Shown: positions 1-10,400 of the stretch, one piece after another
How positions within the stretch are numbered: position 1 is the stretch's first letter
Layout: every line of letters begins with the position of its first letter
DNA from: Parvibaculum sp963696585
Lineage (GTDB): Bacteria; Pseudomonadota; Alphaproteobacteria; Parvibaculales; Parvibaculaceae
Reading direction: 5' to 3'
NCBI GenBank assembly: GCA_963696585.1
Contig: CAVOKW010000025.1
Coordinates: 38,962-102,961 of the forward strand
Length of the DNA: 64,000 bases
The notes under the pieces: model-generated
The model's database searches: none
What the model was told of the DNA's origin: nothing
The model's input: the letters and a program-made list of their open reading frames with translations, nothing else
Translations under genes and position numbers: made by a program

Positions 1-780
1 GGATTCTTCGTCAAACATCGCACCCTGAATGCGCGGCCAGGGGCACATGTAAATGCAGACCTGTTCACGCGCCAGGCCGCCCATGGTGTAGGTCGTGAAG
101 GTGAATATGGCGATGGAAAGATAGGCAATCATCGGCGCCTGGAACGTCACGAGCTGGCGGGCGAGTTCCGGTGCATCGGCAAAATAGAAAACCCAGGCAC
201 CGCCCGTGGCAATCGCGATCAGGATCCATGTCAGATGCTTGGCGAGCTTGCGTGCGATCTTGTTGACACTCAGGGGTTGCTTGTCGAGGCGAATGCGCGC
301 GGCGCGATCACCTTCGAAGAAGCGCTCCACATGGACGAAGAGATCCGTCCACACGGTTTGCGGGCAGCTATAGCCGCACCAGACGCGCCCGGCGACGCTT
401 GTCACCAGAAACAGGCCCAGGGCCGCAAGGATGAGCAGGCCCGTGATGTAATAAAATTCCTGCGGCCAGATTTCGAGGAAGAAGAAATAGAAGCGGCGGG
501 CAGGAAAATCGAGCAGCACGGCCTGGTCAGGGAGATTGGGACCGCGATCCCACCGAAGCCAGGGCGTGAGGTAATAGATACCCAGCGTCACGGCCATCAC
601 GAGCCATTTCAGCTTGCGGTATTTGCCATGAACGAGCTTGGGATAGACCTTGATGCGGCTGGCATAGAGCGAGCGGTTCGCTTCCGAATTAACGGCCGTG
701 TAACGCTCGCCCTCAGCGCCATGTGGGTCAGCAATATGAGCGGCTTCCGCAGCAAGGGCGGCAAGTGTGGAGGTAGACAT
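1..780 (-). CDS. ccoG: CcoG, cbb3 oxidase accessory iron-sulfur membrane protein (C-terminal part missing)
   Basis: The first 260 residues of CcoG (FixG/RdxA family) are visible; the gene runs off the left edge, and full-length members are roughly 480 residues. The family is an integral membrane polyferredoxin that helps assemble cbb3 oxidase, probably by reducing copper. Visible marks are an N-terminal cytoplasmic stretch, a first membrane helix (KLKWLVMAVTLGIYYLTPW), the motif RVWCGYSCPQTVW, and near the edge the motif CIYMCPWPRIQGAMF. The start ATG is at 780. It lies 63 bases downstream of the ccoP stop on the same strand, so it probably ends the ccoNOQP operon. This reading frame was translated by hand from the minus strand. 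Confidence is high because both cysteine motifs are intact. Confidence 0.95.
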   Translation of the reverse strand, partial: MSTSTLAALAAEAAHIADPHGAEGERYTAVNSEANRSLYASRIKVYPKLVHGKYRKLKWLVMAVTLGIYYLTPWLRWDRGPNLPDQAVLLDFPARRFYFFFLEIWPQEFYYITGLLILAALGLFLVTSVAGRVWCGYSCPQTVWTDLFVHVERFFEGDRAARIRLDKQPLSVNKIARKLAKHLTWILIAIATGGAWVFYFADAPELARQLVTFQAPMIAYLSIAIFTFTTYTMGGLAREQVCIYMCPWPRIQGAMFDEES

Positions 781-843
781 TCCGTCATCCTGGCTAAGTC
801 TCACGCGAACATACGCCCGCGCACCACTCACCCTGGCGGCGGC

Positions 844-1734
844 TTATTTTCCGCCCCCAAGGGAGTGAACATAAAGGGCAAGTTCCTTGATCGTGCCTTC
901 ATCAAGACGTCCGGCCCAAGCTGGCATGACGCCGCCGCGTCCATTTGACACGGTTTCGATGATCGTCGCCTTATCGCCACCATAAAGCCAGATGGCGTCC
1001 GTCAGATTGGGTGCGCCGAGCTCCTGATTGCCCTTGGCGTCCTCGCCATGGCAGGCGACGCAATTTGCTGCAAAGATGGCGGCGCCACGCGTGACCGCCG
1101 CTGCATCCCCGCCCGTGCCTGAGAGCGAAAGCACATAGTCAGTGACATCGCTGATTTCGGCGGGCTTCAAAATGCCGTCCTTGCCAAAGGCCGTCATCGT
1201 GTTGAAACGCGTATCCTCATCTGCATCCCAGCGAATGCCATGTTGCAGCGTGGTGTGGATCGCATCAAGCGTGCCGCCCCAGAGCCAGTCATCATCATTG
1301 AGATTGGGGAAGCCCTTGGAGCCTGACGCGCCCGAACCATGGCAGGGGGCGCAATTATCGCCAAAGGCCGCCTTGCCACCGGCAAGGGCGAGCTCCATCA
1401 GCGGCTCGTTCCTGGTGATGTCTTCAAGGGAAGACGAAGTGATCTGGGCCATCTCGTCGGCGCGACCGGCCTGTATGGCGGCCAGTTCCGTCGTCACGCT
1501 ATCACGCTGCGTATAGCCGAGATAGCCCTTGGTGTAGGTCCATTCGCCATTGGCGATATAGGGCCAGGCAGGCATGACGACCCAGTAGGCAAAGGCCCAC
1601 AGGCAGCAAGCAAACCATGTATAGAGCCACCATTTCGGCAGCGGGTTGTTCAGTTCGCGAATGCCGTCCCATTCATGGCCGGTCGTATCGACGCCTGTGA
1701 CGTCGTCCTTATGCTTGTTGGGGTGGTCGCTCAT
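844..1734 (-). CDS. ccoP: CcoP, diheme cytochrome c subunit of cbb3 oxidase
   Basis: CcoP passes electrons from the cytochrome c pool towards CcoO and CcoN. The protein has 296 residues, normal for the family. It has an N-terminal membrane region (PLPKWWLYTWFACCLWAFAYWVV) followed by two periplasmic c-type domains with heme motifs CAPCH and CVACH. The downstream methionines of each domain (FNTMTAFG and GVMPAW) are candidate sixth ligands. The start ATG overlaps the ccoQ stop by four bases (ATGA), which suggests translational coupling. Nothing looks truncated. Confidence 0.97.
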   Translation of the reverse strand: MSDHPNKHKDDVTGVDTTGHEWDGIRELNNPLPKWWLYTWFACCLWAFAYWVVMPAWPYIANGEWTYTKGYLGYTQRDSVTTELAAIQAGRADEMAQITSSSLEDITRNEPLMELALAGGKAAFGDNCAPCHGSGASGSKGFPNLNDDDWLWGGTLDAIHTTLQHGIRWDADEDTRFNTMTAFGKDGILKPAEISDVTDYVLSLSGTGGDAAAVTRGAAIFAANCVACHGEDAKGNQELGAPNLTDAIWLYGGDKATIIETVSNGRGGVMPAWAGRLDEGTIKELALYVHSLGGGK

Positions 1735-1928
1735 CTGTCGCGCTCCGTCTTCGGGTCGGCTTGGTCCATATCCTCATTGAGCGCCAGAGACGCTGCGTGC
1801 TCGAAAGCCTTTTTGTTGCCAGGCCATAGCGCATAGACAATCACGGCGATGAACATGGCAACCATGAGGACGAGGCCGAAACTGGTCGACCACATATGTA
1901 CGATTTCGTAGGTGCTTTGTGCTTGCAT
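1731..1928 (-). CDS. ccoQ: CcoQ, small cbb3 oxidase subunit
   Basis: A 65-residue protein with one membrane helix (FGLVLMVAMFIAVIVYALW) followed by the conserved PGNKKAFEHAA segment of CcoQ/FixQ, and an acidic, hydrophilic tail. In the family it stabilises the assembled oxidase. It lies 20 bases downstream of ccoO and overlaps ccoP by four bases, the standard NOQP order. A second reading frame over the same bases has no membrane helix or family signature and is a shadow. Confidence 0.93.
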   Translation of the reverse strand: MQAQSTYEIVHMWSTSFGLVLMVAMFIAVIVYALWPGNKKAFEHAASLALNEDMDQADPKTERDR

Positions 1929-1948
1929 GATGGTTCTCCCGCGACCGG

Positions 1949-2680
1949 TTACTGCCGGTAGTCGGCATTCTCCTGATCGTTGAAATCGACGAGTGTGCCC
2001 AGCATTTGCAGATAGGCGATCAATGCATCGAGTTCAGTGATGGTGGCGGGATTGCCGTCGAAGTCGCGTGCGACCGCCTTGGGGTAATGCGCCATCAGCT
2101 TGTCCGTATCGGCATCAGGCGTTGCCTGTGCCTCAAGATCGGACCTGGCATCAGCGATTTCTTCTTCCGTATAGGGAACGCCGACTTCGACAAGGGCACG
2201 CAGATCGCCTGCGATATGGTCATAAGAAAGCGGCGTTGAGGCGAGGAACGCATAAGGCGGCATGACGGACTCCGGTACAACGGCGCGCGGGTTCTGCATA
2301 TGCAGGCGATGCCACTCGTCGGAATATTTGCCGCCGATACGCGCAAGGTCGGGTCCTGTGCGCTTGGAACCCCACTGGAAGGGATGGTCATACTTGCTTT
2401 CGGCAGCCAGCGAGTAATGGCCATAGCGTTCCACTTCGGCACGCAGCGAGCGGATCATCTGGCTGTGGCAGAGGTAGCACCCCTCGCGGATATAGACGTT
2501 GCGGCCGGCGAGTTCGAGCGGGCTGTAGGGACGCACACCCTTCACATCCTCAATGGTGGTCTTGATGAGAAAGGTGGGCACGATTTCGACGATGCCGCCA
2601 ATGGCAACAACAATGAGCGTCAGCACGAGAAGCAGAATGGAGTTTTTCTCGATGATCGCATGAGAGAATTTTTTGGCCAT
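1949..2680 (-). CDS. ccoO: CcoO, monoheme cytochrome c subunit of cbb3 oxidase
   Basis: A 243-residue membrane-anchored cytochrome c with an N-terminal helix (SILLLVLTLIVVAIGGIVEI) and one heme motif, CYLCH, followed by SQMIRSLRAEVERYG, characteristic of CcoO/FixO. The start was set at the ATG at 2680 (MAKKFSH) because AGGAA sits about 7 bases upstream; a GTG five codons earlier would lengthen it without a good ribosome site. The ccoN stop lies just upstream, 11 bases from this start. Confidence 0.96.
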   Translation of the reverse strand: MAKKFSHAIIEKNSILLLVLTLIVVAIGGIVEIVPTFLIKTTIEDVKGVRPYSPLELAGRNVYIREGCYLCHSQMIRSLRAEVERYGHYSLAAESKYDHPFQWGSKRTGPDLARIGGKYSDEWHRLHMQNPRAVVPESVMPPYAFLASTPLSYDHIAGDLRALVEVGVPYTEEEIADARSDLEAQATPDADTDKLMAHYPKAVARDFDGNPATITELDALIAYLQMLGTLVDFNDQENADYRQ

Positions 2681-2691
2681 TTTTGTGTTCC

Positions 2692-4383
2692 TCACTCGGC
2701 CGGCATGGCGGCTGCACCCATGGGCAGGTCAGACTGACCAGCCAGCACAGGTTCGCTCTTGCGGATGCGACCCTTGATGGTCATCCAGCAGTTGTAGGTC
2801 ATGATCAGGGCGCCGATCAGGAAGAGCACGCCGCCAAGACCGCGGATGATGTAGAAGGGGTGCATGGCCGCAACGGTTTCCACGAAGGAATATTCGAGGA
2901 AGCCCGTGGCGTCGTAAGCGCGCCACATCAGGCCCTGCAGGATGCCGGAAACCCACATCGAGGTGATGTAAAGCACGATGCCGATGGAGGCGATCCAGAA
3001 GTGCCAGCTGACAAGCGCCATCGAGTAGAGGCGTTCACGTTTCCACAGCCAGGGCACGAGGCAATAGACGGCACCGAAGGAAACGAAGCCAACCCAGCCA
3101 AGCGCACCGGAATGCACATGGCCGATGGTCCAGTCGGTATAATGCGAGAGCGAGTTGACGGCCTTGATCGACATGACCGGACCTTCAAAGGTCGACATGC
3201 CATAGAAGGCGACAGAGACAACGAGCATGCGGATCACGGGGTCGGTGCGCAGCTTGTCCCAGGCGCCCGAAAGCGTCATCAAGCCGTTGATCATGCCGCC
3301 CCATGAGGGCATCCACAGCATGATCGAGAAAGTCATGCCGAGCGTCTGCGCCCAGTCAGGCAAAGCCGTGAAGTGCAGATGATGGGGACCGGCCCAGATA
3401 TAGAGGAAAATCAGGGCCCAGAAATGGATGATCGACAGGCGATAGGAATAGACCGGACGACCGGCACGCTTCGGCACGAAGTAATACATCATGCCAAGGA
3501 AGCCGGCGGTGAGGAAGAAGCCCACCGCATTATGGCCATACCACCACTGGATCAGCGCGTCCTGCACGCCAGCAAACATCGGATAGCTCTTGGAGCCGAA
3601 GAAGCTCTCAGGCATCGCCAGATTGTTGACGAGATGCAGCATGGCGATGGTGACGATAAAGGCGAGGTAGAACCAGTTTGCTACATAAATATGGGGTTCT
3701 TTGCGGCGGGCGAGAGTGGCGAGGAAGACAAGCAGATAAGCGACCCAGACAATGGTCAGCCAGATGTCGGCATACCATTCGGGTTCGGCATATTCCCTGG
3801 ACTGCGTCACGCCCATGAGATAGCCCGTGGCGGCGATGACGATGAAAAGCTGATAGCCCCAGAAAACGAACCAGGGCGCAATGTCGCCGGCCAGACGCAC
3901 GCGGCAGGTGCGCTGCACGGCGTAGAAGGAGGTCGCGATCAGCGCATTGCCGCCAAAGGCGAAAATCACCGCCGATGTGTGCAGCGGGCGCAGGCGACCA
4001 AATGTCGTGAAGGGCAGGTCGAGGTTCAAAGCCGGAAAGGCCAGCTGGAAGGCGATATAGCAACCGACGAGAAAACCGGCCAAGCCCCAGAACATGGTGG
4101 CAATGACACCAGCCTTAACCACATTGTCGCTGTAACCGAGCGAGGTGTCGCCCGTGAGCTTGAACTTTTCCAGCGCGTCAAAATGCCGATGACCGATGGC
4201 CAGCGCGCCGAGCGCGAAAGCAAAGGCGAACATCCAGGCATGAATGGCCATGGGCGTGTCGACGGCCTTGGCGGCGATGATGATGCTGAGCAGGACGCCC
4301 GCTGTCAGCGCCCCGGTGACCAGATATGACGAAGTGGTCATTGTGCCGGGAATATGTGCACCCGGCGTTCTCGAAACCGCCAT
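2692..4383 (-). CDS. ccoN: CcoN, catalytic heme-copper subunit of cbb3 oxidase
   Basis: The 563-residue catalytic subunit, which reduces oxygen at a heme b3-CuB centre and pumps protons with high oxygen affinity. The candidate heme and copper ligand histidines are visible in RPLHTSAV, WYGHNAVGF, AGPHHLHFTALPDW and GHVHSGALGW. About a dozen hydrophobic helices cover the protein; an extra N-terminal helix (YLVTGALTAGVLLSIIIAA) precedes the core, as in the longer alphaproteobacterial forms. The ATG at 4383 has an AAGGAGAT ribosome site 7 bases upstream. It is the first gene of ccoNOQP-ccoG. I saw no clean FNR/FixK palindrome upstream. Confidence 0.97.
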   Translation of the reverse strand: MAVSRTPGAHIPGTMTTSSYLVTGALTAGVLLSIIIAAKAVDTPMAIHAWMFAFAFALGALAIGHRHFDALEKFKLTGDTSLGYSDNVVKAGVIATMFWGLAGFLVGCYIAFQLAFPALNLDLPFTTFGRLRPLHTSAVIFAFGGNALIATSFYAVQRTCRVRLAGDIAPWFVFWGYQLFIVIAATGYLMGVTQSREYAEPEWYADIWLTIVWVAYLLVFLATLARRKEPHIYVANWFYLAFIVTIAMLHLVNNLAMPESFFGSKSYPMFAGVQDALIQWWYGHNAVGFFLTAGFLGMMYYFVPKRAGRPVYSYRLSIIHFWALIFLYIWAGPHHLHFTALPDWAQTLGMTFSIMLWMPSWGGMINGLMTLSGAWDKLRTDPVIRMLVVSVAFYGMSTFEGPVMSIKAVNSLSHYTDWTIGHVHSGALGWVGFVSFGAVYCLVPWLWKRERLYSMALVSWHFWIASIGIVLYITSMWVSGILQGLMWRAYDATGFLEYSFVETVAAMHPFYIIRGLGGVLFLIGALIMTYNCWMTIKGRIRKSEPVLAGQSDLPMGAAAMPAE

Positions 4384-4976
4384 GTGACGATCTCCTTTAT
4401 TCGTTGCCTCGCCCGGGTTCGGGTCCCCGGCCCCATCGCGGACAGCAATCCCGATGACCAGGCCGCAGCTATTGGCCGAGTCGCTTCATGTATCCGTGCA
4501 AGAATCCATATCATGGTTATGGTTATAGTCAGAAGGGCTTGAGTCGTGTTTTGTGGCGAATGCATCACCGTGTCGCATAAACCTAGCCTGATACTCAGTT
4601 ACTCTGCGGCTTGTCTTTCGAGGGGTGTCAGTAACCAGGGCGATGATTTCCGCCTATGTAGACTTAAAACGGAAATGGCCGTGGCGGGATATTTTGGCTG
4701 TGCCAAAGCGGACCGACATGATAAGTAGTCAGGATTGTGTGCGAGCGTCCATGCGCCAGGCCTGATCCTCAGGATGGCAGAACAGCGGGTGTTTTCACAC
4801 TTTGGCTGTCATGGCGTGTCGCTAAATGAACGTCCGGACATCATGGAGATGAGCGCTGATCGATTGACGATCGGCTTTCCTCTCCTGTTGTGAATTAACA
4901 AGAGAGCGTAACGCTCCTATACATAAGAATGTGGATGGACGACCGCGACACGCGGCACATCCTAGGGGAGGTAAGA
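4384..4976. promoter_or_regulatory. Divergent promoter region between ccoN and the MMPL exporter, with two small dyads
   Basis: About 590 bases without a convincing gene. It must hold the ccoN promoter (minus) and the exporter promoter (plus). Two short inverted repeats lie on the exporter side: GATCG-ATTGA-CGATC at 4858-4872 and GAGCG-TAA-CGCTC at 4904-4916. Both are candidate operators, with no family I can name. No anaerobox of the TTGAT-N4-ATCAA type was found. Short open frames here lack codon character and homology signals. Confidence 0.45.
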
Positions 4977-7334
4977 GTGCAGCGTATCGAAAATCTCGTA
5001 TTTGGCCTGCGTGCTGTGATCCTGGGGGTTCTGGCCATCTTCACGGTCATCATGGGCGTCTATGCCATCCAGCTCCGCATGGATGCAGGCTTTGCCAAGA
5101 TGCTTCCCATCGGCCACCCCTATATTCAGACCTTTCTGAAATATTCGGATTCTTTTGGCGGCGGCAATCGCGTACTTGTCGTGCTTGAGCAGAAAAAAGA
5201 TGGCGACATTTTCAACGCCGACTTTCTTGCCAAGCTGAACGATGCCACACAGGATCTGTTCTACATTCCGGGTGTGGCGCGTCATACGGTGACATCGCTC
5301 TGGACGCCGAACACGCGCTTTATCGCGGTGACAGAAGAAGGTCTTGAAGCTGGCGACGTGATCCCGGCCGATTTCTCGCCTTCCGCCGAGAGTATCAATC
5401 AGGTGATGCAAAACACGCTGCGCGCCGATCTCGTGGGCCGCCTTGTTTCCACCGATTTCAAATCCGCCATGATCCGCGCTGAACTTCAGGACTTCGATCC
5501 TGAGACGCGCCAGAAGCTGGATTATTTCAAGGTCGCCCGTCTGCTGGAGCAGAACCTGCGCGACAAATATGTATCCGACACTATCGATGTGAAGATCGTC
5601 GGCTTTGCCAAACTCACCGGCGACATTGCCGATGGGGCGCGCTCCGTGGTGATATTCTTTATCGTCGCCTTCGTTCTCACCTGTCTCATGCTCTGGCTCT
5701 ATTGCCGTTCCTGGCTCTTGACCATCGTGACGGTGAGCTGCTCGCTTTGCTCATTGATCTGGCAATTCGGTTTGTTGAAGATCATGGGCTTTGGCCTGGA
5801 TCCGCTGGCCGTGCTTGTGCCCTTCCTGGTGTTCGCCATTGGCGTGAGCCACGGCGTGCAGCAGATCAACATGGTGGGCGCTGAAATTGCCGCCGGTCTC
5901 AACAAGGAACAGGCGGCCCGCGCCACCTTTACCTTTCTTTTGCGTCCGGGTTCGGTGGCGCTCTTTACCGCGCTTTCCGGCTTTGCCACGCTCTACATCA
6001 TTCCGATCGGCATGATCCAGGAACTCGCCATCACCGCCTCGGTTGGTGTGTCGCTCAAGATCATCTCCAATCTCGTGATGTTGCCGCTCATTGTTTCCTA
6101 TGTCGCGCCCGGCGCCGAATATGGCGATAAGGTGCGTCATGCGATGGAATCACGTGCGCGCTTCTGGCCCTATATCGCGGCTCTTGCGCGTCCGGGCAAT
6201 GCGTTCATCTTCATCGGCATTTGCACCATCATTGGTGGCGTGGCGATGTATGAAAGCCGTGATCGTCAGATCGGTGACGTTCATGCGGGTGCGGGCGAGT
6301 TGTGGCCCAATGCGCGTTACAATCTCGACTCCGAATATATTGCCGAGAATTTCAATCTTGGTCTGAACGTTCTGACCGTGATCGGCGCCTCCGACAAAGT
6401 GGTCTGCACCGACTATCCGCAGATGCAATATCTGACGGACTTCAGCTGGTATATGCGCAATGTGCCGGGTGTGCAGGCTGCCATCAGCCTTCCCGTCGTT
6501 GCCAAGAAGATCAACTCGATGTGGCAGGAAGGCAATCCGAAGTGGCAGGCATTGCCACGCAACTCCTCGGCATTGTCGCAGGCGACGGCAAGCGTCAGCA
6601 GTTCAACGGGCCTCGTCGATACCGATTGCAAGACGGCTGCCCTGCAAATCTTCATCGCCGATACCAAGGCCGACACCGTGAAGACGGTTGTGAAAGCGGC
6701 TGAAGACTGGATTGCCGATCACAAGATGGAAGGCTTCGATATGAAGATTGGCACAGGTAATGTGTCGATCATCGCGGCCACCAATGAAGTGGTCGAACAT
6801 TCCGAGCTGCCCATGCTGCTCTATGTTTACGCCGTGGTCATGATGCTCGTCATTCTGACCTATCGTGAATGGCGCGGCGCGCTTGTCTGCGTGATCCCGC
6901 TCATTCTGGCGACCATCATCGGCAACTGGTTCCTGACGGCCGCTTCCATCGGTCTCAAAATCTCGACCTTGCCCGTGCTGGCCATTGCTGTCGGTATCGG
7001 CGTGGACTACGGCATCTACGAGTACAATCGCATCCAGCGCTATATGCGTATGGGCCTGACACCCTATGCGGCCTATCTGCAGGCGCTGAATGACGTTGGC
7101 TCGGCAACCATGTTCACCGGCGGTACGCTTGCCATCGGTGTCAGCACATGGACCTTCTCGGAACTGAAGTTCCAGGCCGACATGGGTCTGCTTTTGACCT
7201 TCATGTTCATCGTCAACATGGTCGGCGCTGTGACATTGCTGCCAGCTCTTGTGGCCGCCTTTGAATATCTCTGGCCGCTCAAGCGCAAGCCGCTGACAGA
7301 AGAAGAAGCCCGCGCCATTCGCCATGCGCATTGA
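4977..7334 (+). CDS. MMPL/RND-superfamily exporter (HAE3-like), 12 membrane helices
   Basis: A 785-residue RND-superfamily protein with the sterol-sensing-domain-like halves of MMPL/HAE3 transporters: helix 1 (VILGVLAIFTVIMGVYAI), a periplasmic loop, five helices (about residues 200-390), a helix at about 400 (AFIFIGICTIIGGVAMYE), a second loop, and five more helices to the end. The motif GIGVDYGIYEYNR in the second half is typical. Related proteins export lipids, hopanoids or hydrophobic compounds; the substrate here is unknown. The GTG at 4977 was chosen as start because GGGGAGG lies just upstream; an in-frame ATG at 4929 would add 16 residues. No adaptor or outer-membrane partner adjoins it. 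Confidence 0.8.
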   Translation: MQRIENLVFGLRAVILGVLAIFTVIMGVYAIQLRMDAGFAKMLPIGHPYIQTFLKYSDSFGGGNRVLVVLEQKKDGDIFNADFLAKLNDATQDLFYIPGVARHTVTSLWTPNTRFIAVTEEGLEAGDVIPADFSPSAESINQVMQNTLRADLVGRLVSTDFKSAMIRAELQDFDPETRQKLDYFKVARLLEQNLRDKYVSDTIDVKIVGFAKLTGDIADGARSVVIFFIVAFVLTCLMLWLYCRSWLLTIVTVSCSLCSLIWQFGLLKIMGFGLDPLAVLVPFLVFAIGVSHGVQQINMVGAEIAAGLNKEQAARATFTFLLRPGSVALFTALSGFATLYIIPIGMIQELAITASVGVSLKIISNLVMLPLIVSYVAPGAEYGDKVRHAMESRARFWPYIAALARPGNAFIFIGICTIIGGVAMYESRDRQIGDVHAGAGELWPNARYNLDSEYIAENFNLGLNVLTVIGASDKVVCTDYPQMQYLTDFSWYMRNVPGVQAAISLPVVAKKINSMWQEGNPKWQALPRNSSALSQATASVSSSTGLVDTDCKTAALQIFIADTKADTVKTVVKAAEDWIADHKMEGFDMKIGTGNVSIIAATNEVVEHSELPMLLYVYAVVMMLVILTYREWRGALVCVIPLILATIIGNWFLTAASIGLKISTLPVLAIAVGIGVDYGIYEYNRIQRYMRMGLTPYAAYLQALNDVGSATMFTGGTLAIGVSTWTFSELKFQADMGLLLTFMFIVNMVGAVTLLPALVAAFEYLWPLKRKPLTEEEARAIRHAH

Positions 7335-7339
7335 GTGAC

Positions 7340-7357
7340 GGGGCGGCTTGCCGCCCC
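7340..7357 (+). terminator. GC-rich hairpin directly after the MMPL exporter
   Basis: GGGGCGGC-TT-GCCGCCCC, an 8-base inverted repeat starting 5 bases after the stop codon. The two-base loop means the real loop is wider. It has no long T run, so it may act together with the stronger hairpin that follows. Confidence 0.5.
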
Positions 7358-7370
7358 TCCGATCCAACCG

Positions 7371-7403
7371 AAAGGGCGGCCTCCGCAAGGAGTGCCGCCC
7401 TTT
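7371..7403. terminator. Strong hairpin terminator with GCAA tetraloop
   Basis: AAAGGGCGGC (7371-7380) pairs perfectly with GCCGCCCTTT (7394-7403). Inside it CTCC (7381-7384) pairs with GGAG (7389-7392) across a GCAA loop, leaving one bulged T. This gives about 14 base pairs with an A run on one side and a T run on the other, so it can end transcription on both strands between the convergent exporter genes. Confidence 0.8.
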
Positions 7404-7411
7404 CCTTTACG

Positions 7412-7440
7412 CCCATTGTCATTGAGGGAATGACAATGGG
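7412..7440. terminator. 12-bp perfect inverted repeat between convergent exporters
   Basis: CCCATTGTCATT (7412-7423) and AATGACAATGGG (7429-7440) are perfectly complementary around a 5-base loop. It lies 35 bases from the stop of the minus-strand RND pump and probably protects or ends that transcript. It has no U tract, so an RNA-stabilising or protein-binding role is also possible. Confidence 0.55.
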
Positions 7441-7475
7441 GAGATCATGGCCGGGTGACGGCCCAAGCCCTGGTT

Positions 7476-10400
7476 TCACTCCACCTCGGTCACAACCTCG
7501 CGCGGCGCCAGCAGCAGATACATGGTTGGCGTGACCAGACGCGAGAGGAAGGTAGAGGTGAGAAGGCCGCCAATGATAACCCAGGCGAGCGGCGAATAGA
7601 GACCTGAGCCACCAAGCGCCAGAGGCAGCAAGCCACCAATGGCTGTGGCGGATGTGAGCAGCACCGGCAGGAAGCGGATTTCGCCGGCCTGCTCGATCGC
7701 ATCCATCAGGGGCGTGCCAGCGCGACGCAACTGATTGGTGAAATCGACAAGCAGGATCGAGTTCTTGATCTCGATGCCAATGAGCGCAATGAAGCCGATG
7801 ACGGCGGTGAAGGAGAGCGTGTAGCCCGAACCGAGCAGCGCCATGATGCCGCCAAAAATGCCCAGCGGAATGACGCCGGCCACAACGAGAGTTGAACGGA
7901 AGGATCTGAACTCCAGAATGAGCACGGCCATGATGCCAAAGCAGGCGATGAGAACGGCATTTTGCAGACCGGCAAAACTCTTCTTGGCGGCTTCGGCTTC
8001 GCCACCACGCCGGAACTCAAAGCCGGGAGGGAGTGGCAAATCATTGAGTCGTTCAAATACCGCGTCTGTGACCTTGGCAGTGTTATCGCCGGTCAGCGTA
8101 TAGGCGGTCAGGGTTACGAGGCGCTCGCGATTGTAGCGGTTGATGCGGCTTGGCGCCGTTTCAAGATGCGGCGCTGTTATCAAACCCAAGGGAATGGAAT
8201 TGCCACTCTGGGTCGGCACATAGACCTGGGTCAGTGCGGTGACGTCTTGATGCCTGTCGAGCGGCAGTCGAATGGTGATCGGGTATTGCTCGCCATTTGA
8301 CTCGCGATAGATGCCGCTCTGCTCACCGACAATGGCGAGGCGAACGGTGCGATCAATGGCGCCTGTCGGCACGCCAAGGAGGGCCGCCTTTTGCGTGTTG
8401 ATGCCCAAATTGAGGTCGGTGCGATCCAGTCGTACCGGGTTTTGCACATCGCGCACGCCGGGCGTGGCTTCCATGATCAGCGCCACTTTGGCGGCGAGTT
8501 GCTTGAGGACGGCAAGATCAGGTCCGACAAGGCGCACGGCGATCGGAGCCTCAATCGGCGGCCCGTTCTGGAAGACGCGCAGGATGATCTGGGCACCGGG
8601 ATATTTTGCAAACTGGCTGCGCAATTCATCAAAGAAGCGAGGCGTTTTCACCTCATCAAATTCGTTCAGCTGCGTGAAGACTTCCGCCTTGTTGGCGCGC
8701 GTGTCACGCGCCGAGATGTTGTAATAAATCTGCGGATTGCCATGCCCCAGATTGGACATGATCCAGGTCAGCTTGTCGGGGTATTGGCCGAGAACCTTCT
8801 CGACATAGTTGAGTGCGCGCCTGGTTTCCTCAAGGCCGGTTCCTTCAGGGGTTTCGATCTGGACGAGAAACTGCTTGCTACCGGCTGGCGGAAACAGGCT
8901 GAAGCCGATCACCGGAATGAAGGCGAGGCTGGCAAAACAAACGGCAAGTGCGCCAAAGACTGTCGACTTTGGATTGGCGAGCGCCCGATGCAGCAGCGGA
9001 CGATAGATGCGATGAATGCCGCCCATCACGGCGCGCAGGAAAATATTACCTTCCGGATGTGATTTGTCGCTTAGCATGCGGCTGGAGAGAAAAGGGATGA
9101 TCGTCAAGGAAACAAAGAGTGAGGCGACGATTGTGAGCGTCACGGCGACAGGTAGGGAACGGGTAAACTTGCCGGCGCCTTCAGGCAAAGAAAGCAGGGG
9201 CAGGAAAGCAAAGAGCAGGGCGGCGGTGCAACCCACAACGGCAATCGATATCTGTGATGTTGCGTCAATAACCGCTTCAATGCGGCCTTTTCCCATGCGC
9301 AGATGACGCTCGATATTTTCAACAACAACGATTGAATCGTCGACCAGCAGGCCGAGCGCCAGCACAAATCCGGCAATGGAAAGCTGGTTCAGCGAGAAGC
9401 CGAGAAAGCTCAGCATGGAAAGGCCAATTGCCAGCGAGAGCGGAATGGAGACCATGACAACGGCTGAGGCGCGCGGTCCCAGGGGCAAGAGGGTGATGAC
9501 GACAATGCCCACGGCCAGAATGAAATCGCGATAGAGATGGCTCAGACGTTCCGCTACCGAGACAGATTGATCAAAGGCGCGTTGCAGCTTGATGTCTTTG
9601 GGCAGTCGGCTTTCAAAATGATCGAGCACTTTGTAGATGTTGTTGCGGACCTCAAAGACGTTCTGGTTTTCTTTCTGATTGGCCGTGATGAAAACGGCGC
9701 GTTGGCCATTGTACCAGGCCAGATGGCTTGCTTCTTCCTGCGCCCAGGAGACCTCCGCGACATCACGAATGCGCACGATCCTGCCATCATAGGCACCAAT
9801 GACGGTATCGCCTATTTCATCAAGGCTTTTGTAACCGCCCGTGGTTTTGACATTGAAGCGTCTGGCGCCGGAATGAATGGGACCGCCGGGAATGTCGCTG
9901 CTTTCCGCACCAATGGCATCGGCCAGACGCGTGACGGGAATGCCAAGGCTTGTCAGGCGACCAAAATTGACGGCGACACGCACTTCGGAAGCGGGAAGTC
10001 CCCAGATCGCCGTTTCGCGCACGCCAGCCGCCCGGTCAATCGCGTCGCGCAATTCCTTGGCGACATCTTCGAGTTCACGGGCCGGTGCCGTTTCGCTGAG
10101 CAGCGCAATTTGCACGATGTTGGTCAGTGAGGGCCGAAACTTGTTGACCTGGAGCGTGGTGATGCCGTCGGGCAGGCTGGTGCGCAGCGCATTGATCTCG
10201 CGCACCATATCGTCATAGCGCTTGTCGGGATCGGTTGACCAGGCGAACTCGGCCTGAATGGTCGCCACGCCGTCTTCGGCCCGGCTCACGGTATTTTCGA
10301 GGTCATCGATGCCGTTCACCGCGTCCTCGATGGGGCGCACGATGAGGCGCTCCATGTCGGTGGGTGTTGCACCGGGCAGCACGACTGTGACGACGGCAAA

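Noticed and set aside
2300..4329. Long plus-strand open frames opposite ccoO and ccoN
   Set aside because: They are antisense shadows of a clear cbb3 operon, rich in Gly, His and Asp, without domains or ribosome sites.
4384..4976. FNR/FixK box for ccoN
   Set aside because: No TTGAT-N4-ATCAA type palindrome was found in the upstream region. Partial matches lack one half.
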